Shown here piece after piece: positions 40,922 through 47,549 of a stretch of DNA of 47,549 bases. The position numbers and the translations under genes were made by a program. The DNA comes from Oscillospiraceae bacterium (GTDB lineage: Bacteria; Bacillota; Clostridia; Oscillospirales; Ruminococcaceae), in the NCBI GenBank assembly GCA_017848115.1, contig JAGAKZ010000065.1, positions 1 to 47,549 of the forward strand, given 5' to 3'. Below the pieces are notes generated by a model that was not told the origin of the DNA, did no database searches, and was given only the letters and a program-made list of their open reading frames with translations. Positions within the stretch are counted from its first letter, which is position 1; every line of letters begins with the position of its first letter.

Positions 40922-43069
40922 TTAGCAAGTGAGGTTCTTGAAAATAATCGAATAATCTTCAAGTGCTTTTTTCATAGCAGCTTCTACGAACGTTGTGTCG
41001 GATAATTTATCATGAATGCAATTAAGAGCGTCCCAGAAGTACGTTTTGTTAAAATCATCTGCAAAAAATTTGTATGTCAACATTAATCTTAAGTAATAAA
41101 AAAATCCGTTATATTGATTTATATTAATTTCTATATTATGCTTAAAATCATTTTCGATTGCTTTTATTGTATCGTTTTCAAGGCTGTCAATATTAATTTT
41201 TATATTTATAGCTTCTAAAATTTCTGTTCTTGACATAATCTCGGATATGAAGTTTGCTACATATATACTTATGTTGTCATATACTTTAGCTGATGATGAC
41301 CAGCCTAAACCAACGACGTGCATATCACGCCATTTGTAAATTGTGTTCCAATGTGGATATGAATTGATGTAGCGGTAATAGTTTTTTGAGGCATTACTAT
41401 TGTGATATTTGACAATTTTTTCGGCGATTTTTGTGATATCGTCGTTCTTGAAACTGATTTCTATATTGTTAATGTCACTTTCATTTAATGTTATATCAGC
41501 ATTTTGTAATTTATTATAGTGAGTAAAATAGTTGAAGCGCTGTTTACCAATAAACTCAAATATCTTATTACGGTTGAAGGAGTTTAAATGTATTTTTATA
41601 TTGCTGCTAACAATATAGTATTTTTCTTTAGTAGATTCGATGCCATTAAAGTCTTGTTCTTCTATGAAGGATTCATCCTTCACCAGTTCCAGTTTTTTAA
41701 TAATATATTTGGTGTCTCTATTGTCCACTAGCGAACATGCTATAGTGGCATTAATATTGTCTTTAGTATCGTCTTCGGTGTATTTTTTAAAAGCTTCTTT
41801 AAAAGCTTCAATGTAATATTTGGCTTCATTATCGTCATTGTCCACATAATCAAAAGAGGAGTTTGTCTTGTTATCAAAGAATTTATTGATAACTTGGTCG
41901 ATATGTGTTGTTATTTTACAAATCGGCACTCCTTTGAAGTAATTCTTAAGTGTTACAAGAAAACTGTTGAAACCGTCAACAGCAGTATTGGCATTATGGA
42001 AAGCTAATATCATATCAGGCATAATTTCCTTGAGATTTTCTATAGTTGAATCAACACCTTCGTCCCCTTTTTTTTCAAGCCCCATGAGGTCATAAATCAC
42101 AAAAGGTGGTTTATTAAGTGTGTAAAATAGTTCATTATTTTTTTTCTCATATATTTTGTGTTTGTATGCTTCTTTTATTTCTGTTTTGTTAAGTATATCT
42201 ACTATCTGCTTGCTTATTTTAGCTGCAAAGGTAATTTGTGATACAATCAAATGTTTTCCGTCATTTACTTTCAGGTAGTCTAAAAAATTTATGATAGCTT
42301 CTTTGCTGGTATTTTCGTCGTTGACGCATAATGTGATTTTATCATGTATCAGATCATCTTTTGAGAGTTTTTCTATCTCTTCTTTGAAATTTTCTTGTAT
42401 CTTTTTAAAAATCTCGTTAAGTACATTTGATGAATCAAATTCAATGAGAGATAGTCTTTTGTTAATAAGTTCTTTCTTTACTTTTAATTTGTTAAACTCT
42501 TTATTGCTAGAGTCAGCTCTTTGCTTTGCTTTTTTTAGCATTTCTTCAAGAGTTCCTTGGCAGTCATCACCACTGATTATTTTTTTTGCTGCATCGGAAA
42601 AAGTCTTTTTTAAATCTTTTTTGATATCTTCGGAGCAATATTTTGTGATGTCAAAAGTTTTGCTGGTGTTATCGGTCATAAAGCTGTTGACTGCTTTTTC
42701 CGATTCGTCATCAAAACCGTCGGAATCTTTCAAGTTAAAAGTCATGTTAGCTATGGAATCACGCATAGTCTTTTGCAAAATATTGTATTGATTTGAAAAG
42801 TTAAACTCAAAAAAGACTGTATCTTCAGGAATTTTGTTACCTTCGCTATTGCTATCAGGGAATTTGATTATTGGGATAAGCTGTGTTTTTATCTTTGTTG
42901 ACTGAACGTTATTCATTAATCTAAGCAAATATTTATTCGCCGGCGAATCGAAAATCATTGATCCGAATCTGCTTTTTCCTGCACCGCTGGTGCCCGCCAA
43001 AGCATAGCGAGGGATACCTCTGGTTGCATTTATTTGTTGTTGAAAAAAACGATATTCTTGATTAGGCAT
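40922..43069 (-). CDS. Large predicted P-loop GTPase
   Basis: The start is ATG 43069, eight bases after GGAGG (43082-43078); a further ATG upstream overlaps that site. The 715-residue protein has a P-loop at residues 26-33 (GTSGAGKS), a G3-like DLMG in VIYDLMGLEKKGDEG near residue 330, and a G4-like THID in CKITTHIDQV near 390. Between them lies a helical, charged insertion of some 200 residues (residues 150-300), perhaps a coiled coil. A helical C-terminal region follows. There is no signal or membrane segment. Overall it resembles a large TRAFAC-type or dynamin-like GTPase, but no family is recognisable. It lies between two homologous RNAs and directly behind the first one's terminator. Confidence 0.82.
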   Translation of the reverse strand: MPNQEYRFFQQQINATRGIPRYALAGTSGAGKSRFGSMIFDSPANKYLLRLMNNVQSTKIKTQLIPIIKFPDSNSEGNKIPEDTVFFEFNFSNQYNILQKTMRDSIANMTFNLKDSDGFDDESEKAVNSFMTDNTSKTFDITKYCSEDIKKDLKKTFSDAAKKIISGDDCQGTLEEMLKKAKQRADSSNKEFNKLKVKKELINKRLSLIEFDSSNVLNEIFKKIQENFKEEIEKLSKDDLIHDKITLCVNDENTSKEAIINFLDYLKVNDGKHLIVSQITFAAKISKQIVDILNKTEIKEAYKHKIYEKKNNELFYTLNKPPFVIYDLMGLEKKGDEGVDSTIENLKEIMPDMILAFHNANTAVDGFNSFLVTLKNYFKGVPICKITTHIDQVINKFFDNKTNSSFDYVDNDDNEAKYYIEAFKEAFKKYTEDDTKDNINATIACSLVDNRDTKYIIKKLELVKDESFIEEQDFNGIESTKEKYYIVSSNIKIHLNSFNRNKIFEFIGKQRFNYFTHYNKLQNADITLNESDINNIEISFKNDDITKIAEKIVKYHNSNASKNYYRYINSYPHWNTIYKWRDMHVVGLGWSSSAKVYDNISIYVANFISEIMSRTEILEAINIKINIDSLENDTIKAIENDFKHNIEININQYNGFFYYLRLMLTYKFFADDFNKTYFWDALNCIHDKLSDTTFVEAAMKKALEDYSIIFKNLTC

Positions 43070-43122
43070 TATAAAAACCTCCATAAAACTTTGCTTCTGG
43101 TTATTGGAACTTAGAAATAATT

Positions 43123-43306
43123 AAAAAAATCCGACACAAGCGAAGATACACTCATGTCGGTTAAATGTCGAATAATCGAATATTTACACTTATACTTAAT
43201 AACATGAGATTAAAAAACCACATACAAAAAAGTAAGAATCATAATGATACGAACCGTGGAATTGACCAACAGCCAGATCGAAACACTTTTTTGTTTATCG
43301 TATAAT
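43123..43306 (-). ncRNA. Structured RNA R1, upstream of the GTPase gene
   Basis: Minus-strand promoter: TTGACT (43341-43336), 17 bases, TACAAT (43318-43313), start near 43306. The terminator is CCGACATGAGTG...CTTGTGTCGG (43160-43131) followed by A and seven U. The RNA, about 184 nt, has a 10-bp helix ACAAAAAAGT/ACTTTTTTGT (43294-43285 with 43233-43224) closing a 51-base variable loop, then the conserved region with AAGTATAAGTGTA, then the terminator. The helix sits in the same place as the ACAAGAGT/ACTCTTGT helix of R2 with different bases but kept pairing. The GTPase ribosome site is about 40 bases past the terminator, with no clear promoter between. Confidence 0.82.
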
Positions 43307-43453
43307 AATTTCATTGTATCATGTTATTTTTCAGAAGTCAATAGTGAGAAATGAACAATTTTTTTTAATATAATTTATTATTAATAGTTGTTCTGAATAT
43401 ATTTAAAGTTTATCATAGATTTTGAAAATTACCGCTAGACATATCGTATCTGT

Positions 43454-43482
43454 TTGCTAAATTCGTAAAAAAGTGATATACT
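43454..43482 (+). promoter_or_regulatory. Sigma-A promoter of the sigma-factor operon
   Basis: TTGCTA (43454-43459), a 17-base spacer and TATACT (43477-43482). It gives basal expression upstream of the autoregulated promoter at 43521. Confidence 0.6.
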
Positions 43483-43520
43483 TTTTATTTGGAAATACAC
43501 ATTTTAAGCAAATATTTTTA

Positions 43521-43549
43521 TGCAACCTTTTTTATATTATGAGCGTGTT
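43521..43549 (+). promoter_or_regulatory. ECF sigma autoregulatory promoter
   Basis: TGCAACC (43521-43527), 16 bases and CGTGTT (43544-43549). The same boxes with the same spacing recur at 44695-44723 before the transglutaminase gene. Confidence 0.85.
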
Positions 43550-43603
43550 ATTTATGAAAGCTCTGATAAATCGGTTGCTGGTTGCAGAAAGGAGAAATTT
43601 GCG

Positions 43604-44095
43604 GTGGGTAAAAATGCCGTAGAACTGTCTGCCAGAGAATTGGTTGATAAATATTCAGCTATGATATATCGTCTTGCATATGTAAGACTTAACAGCAACG
43701 CTGACGCAGAGGACATAACACAGGAGGTGCTGTTAAAATATATACGTGCAGATAAAAAATTTAAAGATGAGGAACATCGTAAAGCGTGGCTTCTTAAAGT
43801 TACTGCAAATGCAGTTGTTTCGCATATAAGAAGTCAGAAACGCAGTCAGATGGTAGACCTTGAAGAAATAGAAGAAGTGGTTGCAGCACCTGAAAATAAA
43901 CATCGTGATTTAAAATATGTCATAGAGCAGTTGCCCGAAAAATATCGTATGGTGATTCATATGTTCTATTATGAAGAGTTAAGCATAAAAGAAATATCGG
44001 AAATAACGGGTGACAGTGAAGGTACAGTAAAATCACAGCTATCAAGAGGACGTGACAAATTAAAGAAATTGCTTGAAGAGGGGGGCAGATTATGA
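43604..44095 (+). CDS. ECF-family sigma factor
   Basis: The start is GTG 43604 (MGKNAVELSARELVD), nine bases after AAAGGAG; the upstream open frame contains the operon's own promoter and is not coding. The 163-residue protein has sigma region 2 (YSAMIYRLAYVRLNSNADAED then ITQEVLLKYI and AWLLKVTANAVVSHIR) and region 4 (LPEKYRMVIHMFYYEELSIKE, ISEITGDSEGTVKSQLSRGRDKL). It overlaps the membrane partner gene by 4 bp (ATGA). The identical promoter boxes before it and before the transglutaminase gene suggest it recognises TGCAACC-N16-CGTGTT and activates both. Confidence 0.94.
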   Translation: MGKNAVELSARELVDKYSAMIYRLAYVRLNSNADAEDITQEVLLKYIRADKKFKDEEHRKAWLLKVTANAVVSHIRSQKRSQMVDLEEIEEVVAAPENKHRDLKYVIEQLPEKYRMVIHMFYYEELSIKEISEITGDSEGTVKSQLSRGRDKLKKLLEEGGRL

Positions 44096-44688
44096 GTGAC
44101 AAGATAAAAACATTTTACAATGATATGGTTGAGGAAATAGTACCTGATGAAAAATTTCTCAACTCGCTTGTTGATGTTCTTGAAAAAGAACAAACTCAGA
44201 TAAAAAGACAGAAAACAAAAATATACTATATGAAACGCATTTTACCGATGGTAGCGTGTGTTGCACTTGTTGTAGGAACAGCTGTATTTGCAGGCGTAGG
44301 AAAAGATAAACAGGGAACAGGTGTAAAAGTTCAGCAGGGTGATATAACATCTCCTGTACTTACAGGAAACTTTGAAAAAAATGAAAGTGTCAGTACCGAC
44401 AAATCAGAGTATATCTCAAAGCTGTACAACAAACTTATATCAGACGCATCGGCATATATATATGTAAATAACGAAAATACATTTGTAGAAGAAAAACTCG
44501 TTTCAGATGAAGAAAAGAAAAATATTCTTGAGATTTTAAAGAACGGCACACTGACAGATGAATATGAAAAATCCGATACAAAGTTTTTTATGGCTGTCTT
44601 TAGTGACGGCGAAATACTGAAATTTAATATTTCTGATGATACATATATGGAAATTCCGTCTGAGGAAATATTTTTAAAAATTTTTTAA
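44092..44688 (+). CDS. Probable membrane anti-sigma factor
   Basis: The 198-residue protein has a cytoplasmic N-terminus of about 45 residues (MSDKIKTFYNDMVEEIVPDEKFLNSLVDVL), one membrane helix (about 48-68, ILPMVACVALVVGTAVFAGV) and an outer domain of about 130 residues. It overlaps the sigma gene, the usual place for an anti-sigma factor. There is no zinc-binding H-x3-C-x2-C motif, so it would be a non-zinc type. The outer domain (ISKLYNKLISDASAYIYVNNE, FFMAVFSDGEILKFNI) may sense the envelope signal. Confidence 0.8.
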   Translation: MSDKIKTFYNDMVEEIVPDEKFLNSLVDVLEKEQTQIKRQKTKIYYMKRILPMVACVALVVGTAVFAGVGKDKQGTGVKVQQGDITSPVLTGNFEKNESVSTDKSEYISKLYNKLISDASAYIYVNNENTFVEEKLVSDEEKKNILEILKNGTLTDEYEKSDTKFFMAVFSDGEILKFNISDDTYMEIPSEEIFLKIF

Positions 44689-44694
44689 ACTGAC

Positions 44695-44723
44695 TGCAAC
44701 CTTTTTATATTTTACAGCGTGTT
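44695..44723 (+). promoter_or_regulatory. ECF sigma target promoter
   Basis: TGCAACC (44695-44701), 16 bases and CGTGTT (44718-44723). The whole 30-base stretch is nearly the same as the one before the sigma gene, including the T-run after TGCAACC. Confidence 0.85.
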
Positions 44724-44744
44724 ATTGATGTAGGAGGCAATAAG

Positions 44745-44798
44745 ATGCCAAGAACAAAGTTTTTTTATTTAAAGAAAAGAGAGGATATTTTATTATGA
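44745..44798 (+). CDS. 17-codon leader ORF coupled to the transglutaminase gene
   Basis: ATG 44745 follows GGAGG (44733-44737) at seven bases, an ideal site. The product is MPRTKFFYLKKREDILL. Its TGA overlaps the ATG of the next gene (ATGA), and the weaker AGAGAGGA site of that gene lies inside it. It is probably a translational coupler rather than a functional peptide. Confidence 0.6.
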   Translation: MPRTKFFYLKKREDILL

Positions 44799-47410
44799 AA
44801 AAGAAAGTAAGAGTATTATGGTTGTGTCTGGCTATGGCGATGACAGTTTCAACATTTGGTGGTTGTGCGGATAAAAACAGCAGTTCTTCCGAAAAGGAAA
44901 GCAGCAGTATAAGCGAAACAAAGGAAGAAGTAACTGAAAGCAAAAAAGAAAATGAAAAAAATAATAAAGATGATAAAAAAGAGGAAACAGTTGAAGGTGT
45001 GACAGGAAGTTATGCAGCAGGGATTTCTCCGGCTGATTTGAAAAAGAGATATGGTGTTGAAGAAACAGAAGAAATCATGCCACTCTATAACGTTTCTCAG
45101 ACAGAAAACTTTACTTTTGAGTTTAATTTCAGTGATTATGAATACGATGTTGAGCTGTATGATTATGTTTCCATACACACAGACTATAACTGCGAAGAGG
45201 ACAGCAAGATATACTACAATGCAATGACCGAAGTAGTTGACGATAAGAAAACAGTACTTACAGTTTCACCAATGTCACCTGTTCTAGCGTCACAGCAGCA
45301 GGATACCGAATATGTTTACGGCGGAGAGGACCAGTGGGGAAATGCGCCGATGTACTATATCGCTGTTCACTATGATATGGACGCTGATACACCGGTAAAA
45401 CTTGATACTCCTGTAGTTATACCGTTTACAGTAAGAAATGAAGTAAATGCACCGACCCTTGACAGAAATGTTGACAGTGAAGGTTGTTTTTCATTAAGCT
45501 GGACACCTGTTGACGGTGCAGAAAAATACAATGTGTATCATCTTGTAACAGACTCGACATCTACAGGTGACAATAATGATGCGGTAAATGGCGCACAGAA
45601 AGGATATGATGCAGGCAACAATCCTGTATATCTTCTTTTTGATGCTTCAACAACTGAATGTACTTTTAATAACTTTGCAGGTGAAGGCGGAGGAAAATCT
45701 GAGCTTGAAACTTCTGACGGTATAGTAAATCTTGGTCAGAATTACTGCGTATGCGGTGAATACTACGTTACAGCAGTGGTCAACGGAGTAGAGAGCGGAA
45801 TGAGTAATGGTGTCGGAACAAGTGACCTTGTACTTCCGTACAAGACTGTAAGTGATTTTAGCACGGAAGATTATGCATCACCTTCTGATTTCCCATCTTC
45901 TGTTGATGTTTTAAATATTGACGGAAGTATCACAGCGAGAGATGTAATATATACTCCGATTGAAAACGGAAAGTATTCATATGTTGTAGAAGGCACATCA
46001 CTTATGGGAAAAATAAGAGCGCTTGAAGATAACGCACAGCCTCCTGTACCTGTAATCGATAAAAATGATGGCGGTGATGTACTTCCCGAAAGCGATATAG
46101 ACATGGTTCCTGATAATGATATAGAAACGATCATTGGAACAGATGACAATATATATGAAGAACCCGAAGTAGCAGAGCCCGAAATAACAGAACCTGAGGT
46201 AACAGAGCCCGAAGTAACAGAGCCCGAAGTAACAGAGCCTGAGGCAACAGAGCCCGAAGTTACAGAACCTGAAGTTACAGACCCCGAAGTAACTAAAACA
46301 GAACCAAAATCACCTGAAAGTGATGAAAATATTATTGAAAAACAGCGTGAGAATACAGATAACCACATTTCCAATTCTCTTGATGAAAAAGTTATAGTAG
46401 CCGCAGAAGGAATATATGTAAATGCTGATTCTGCTGAAGAAGAATGGCTTGCGCTTAATATGATAAGCGGAAATGAAGAATTTTCACTTGAAGCATTCCC
46501 TTCACTTCAGGACCCGAACAGACTTGTTGACGTATTTTTAAAAACTATGCAACAAAATCCTTATGTGTTCGGAGTAGAGAGATACGCATATGATTATGAT
46601 ACATTTACATTCAGAGTACAGTATGCGTATGACAAGGAAGAACTTACACAAAAGCAGACCGAACTTGCACAGAAGGCACAGCAGGTCGTTGAGCAGACTG
46701 TAACAGATGGTATGTCAGATGAAGAAAAAGCAGATGCTTTTTATGAATATCTGGAGAATAATTCTGTTTATGATGATGATGCTCTGAGTGCAGCAGAAGA
46801 GAGCGGTTTCCTTGCAGAAAATCTTTCAGACTTCAAGGATTCATTTGAAGCATATGGAATACTTGTAAACGGAAAAGGTGTGTGTGCGTCATATGCAGCA
46901 TCATACAGACTTCTTTGCGACATTGCCGGAGTAGAATGCCTTGTTGCTACAGGATATGTTGACGGAAATCTCCCTCATGCATGGAATATAATAAATCTTG
47001 AAGATAAATGGTATGAAGTTGACTGTACAAATAACTATAATGTAACCGGAATAAACTATTTCCTTTACAAAGCTGATGACGAAATAACAAAGAAATCAGG
47101 TTATGAACGAGATGCGGATTTTGCACTTGATATGATGCTTGAAGATTATAAATGTGAAGACGAATCAAAGGATTACTACAATAAAAATGGTCTTGTTGCA
47201 AGTTCTGTTGACGAATACAAAGAAGTTCTGCTTGCAAATCTTAAAGAAGATACAACTTCACTTGCTGTACGCTGGTACGGAGAAGAAGTCGGAACAGAAG
47301 ATGTGAAAAATACTATACAGCTTGCTTTCAACGAACTTGGTATGGAAGATAAATTAAGCAGTGTTATGTTTGGTGTTTGTGCAGGATTTATACTGATTGA
47401 GATAGCTTAA
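44795..47410 (+). CDS. Large surface lipoprotein with transglutaminase-like domain
   Basis: The 871-residue protein has a lipoprotein signal ending TFGGC and a charged Ser/Lys/Glu linker. A beta-rich region (about 85-400) includes a fibronectin-like segment (APTLDRNVDSEGCFSLSWTPVDGAEKYNVYHL). Nine EPEVT-type repeats follow (about residues 455-505). The C-terminal transglutaminase-like domain has the triad Cys near 697 (GKGVCASYAAS), His near 727 (LPHAWN) and Asp near 743 (YEVDCT). Such domains act as cysteine proteases or cross-linkers at the cell surface. It is preceded by the ECF sigma promoter, so it is the likely main target of that sigma factor. Confidence 0.9.
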   Translation: MKKKVRVLWLCLAMAMTVSTFGGCADKNSSSSEKESSSISETKEEVTESKKENEKNNKDDKKEETVEGVTGSYAAGISPADLKKRYGVEETEEIMPLYNVSQTENFTFEFNFSDYEYDVELYDYVSIHTDYNCEEDSKIYYNAMTEVVDDKKTVLTVSPMSPVLASQQQDTEYVYGGEDQWGNAPMYYIAVHYDMDADTPVKLDTPVVIPFTVRNEVNAPTLDRNVDSEGCFSLSWTPVDGAEKYNVYHLVTDSTSTGDNNDAVNGAQKGYDAGNNPVYLLFDASTTECTFNNFAGEGGGKSELETSDGIVNLGQNYCVCGEYYVTAVVNGVESGMSNGVGTSDLVLPYKTVSDFSTEDYASPSDFPSSVDVLNIDGSITARDVIYTPIENGKYSYVVEGTSLMGKIRALEDNAQPPVPVIDKNDGGDVLPESDIDMVPDNDIETIIGTDDNIYEEPEVAEPEITEPEVTEPEVTEPEVTEPEATEPEVTEPEVTDPEVTKTEPKSPESDENIIEKQRENTDNHISNSLDEKVIVAAEGIYVNADSAEEEWLALNMISGNEEFSLEAFPSLQDPNRLVDVFLKTMQQNPYVFGVERYAYDYDTFTFRVQYAYDKEELTQKQTELAQKAQQVVEQTVTDGMSDEEKADAFYEYLENNSVYDDDALSAAEESGFLAENLSDFKDSFEAYGILVNGKGVCASYAASYRLLCDIAGVECLVATGYVDGNLPHAWNIINLEDKWYEVDCTNNYNVTGINYFLYKADDEITKKSGYERDADFALDMMLEDYKCEDESKDYYNKNGLVASSVDEYKEVLLANLKEDTTSLAVRWYGEEVGTEDVKNTIQLAFNELGMEDKLSSVMFGVCAGFILIEIA
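46158..46304 (+). repeat. Nine tandem 15-bp repeats (EPEVT pentapeptide)
   Basis: The units read PEVAE, PEITE, PEVTE three times, PEATE, PEVTE, PEVTD and PEVTK. At DNA level the units are close to CCCGAAGTAACAGAG. They make a stiff acidic spacer between the outer domains of the lipoprotein, and unit number is likely to vary between strains. Confidence 0.9.
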
Positions 47411-47549
47411 TGTTATTAAAAATATTAAACTTAATAAAAATAATATAAAATTTTATTAAAACATATTTTATTTATTGTTCAACCCAGGACTAACCCAAGT
47501 TTACTACAACCGGGTGTAACACACACCCTATATCCCATTTTATTGGGAA
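47411..47549. other. AT-rich tail with two small palindromes
   Basis: No gene is visible. GGGTGT-AAC-ACACACCC (about 47513-47529) and CCCA-TTTTAT-TGGG (about 47534-47547) can form short hairpins, and the AACCCA words at 47480 and 47492 are short direct repeats. Neither hairpin is followed by a T-run inside the window. Confidence 0.35.

Noticed and set aside
42291-42791. 166-codon plus-strand frame opposite the GTPase gene
   Set aside because: Composition is the mirror of the charged helical insertion of the GTPase; no start signal or domain.
40619-43306. 6S RNA, tracrRNA or retron RNA as identity of R1 and R2
   Set aside because: There is no long bulged 6S-type hairpin, no CRISPR array or Cas gene, and no reverse transcriptase nearby.
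43520-43603. A longer sigma factor starting MQPFLYYERVIY at 43520
   Set aside because: This stretch contains the TGCAACC/CGTGTT promoter that recurs at 44695, and a good ribosome site serves GTG 43604.
46158-46304. CRISPR array
   Set aside because: The units are 15-bp in-frame coding repeats without spacers.
45871-46374. Minus-strand 167-codon frame rich in SGSVT repeats
   Set aside because: It is the mirror of the EPEVT repeats in the lipoprotein gene; no start signal and repeat composition explain it.

Overview
The window is low-GC Firmicutes DNA, most like a gut Clostridia of the Oscillospiraceae/Ruminococcus kind. The signs are strong GGAGG ribosome sites, frequent TTG and GTG starts, an anaerobic (cbi-type) cobalamin pathway, an AgrD-type cyclic peptide, and lipoprotein-rich surface genes. 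The assignment rests on gene content only.

Layout. (1) 1-6.6 kb: AT-rich accessory locus with a small secreted protein, a MacB-like ABC ATPase, two FtsX-like membrane subunits and a 972-residue lipoprotein, closed by a terminator and a decayed copy of the lipoprotein 3' end. (2) 6.7-15.2 kb: tightly overlapping cobalamin operon cbiF-cbiG-cbiH-cbiJ-cbiET-cbiA-cobT-cobU-cobS and a second, short CobU-like gene. (3) 15.2-20.3 kb: accessory insertion made of a PadR regulator with two operators, a DUF2812 membrane protein, remnants of lost genes, an interrupted Rpn-type nuclease/transposase, a nucleotidyltransferase, a VOC protein and small genes. (4) 20.4-24.4 kb: rest of the corrinoid assembly genes, cobC-cbiB-cobD-cbiP. 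(5) 24.6-33.6 kb: a secreted protein, an XRE regulator fused to a desulfoferrodoxin/superoxide reductase, an AgrA/AgrC-like pair with an AgrD precursor but no AgrB, small membrane proteins, a truncated solute-binding lipoprotein, another lipoprotein and an ABC-2-type exporter. (6) 33.6-40.0 kb: a cobalamin riboswitch, then a corrinoid uptake and cobalt insertion operon (surface domain protein, BtuF/BtuC/BtuD-like transporter, lipoprotein CbiK, second surface domain lipoprotein, CobA, CbiC). (7) 40.0-43.4 kb, minus strand: a large predicted GTPase between two homologous structured RNA genes, with a small four-helix membrane protein beyond. (8) 43.4-47.5 kb: an ECF sigma factor, its membrane partner and a secreted transglutaminase-like lipoprotein, linked by a shared sigma promoter.

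How it fits together. Regions 2, 4 and 6 cover most of the route from sirohydrochlorin to cobalamin: CbiK inserts cobalt, CbiF/G/H/J/ET/C build cobyrinate, CbiA and CbiP amidate it, CobA adenosylates, CobD and CbiB add the aminopropanol arm, and CobU/CobS/CobT/CobC attach the lower ligand. CbiL and CbiD are not in the window. Only the transport operon has a visible riboswitch.

The best candidate for an undescribed system is region 7. Two RNAs, each with its own sigma-A promoter and intrinsic terminator, share a conserved 3' scaffold and a helix whose sequence differs but whose pairing is kept. They flank a GTPase gene that has no clear promoter of its own and lies just behind the first RNA's terminator.
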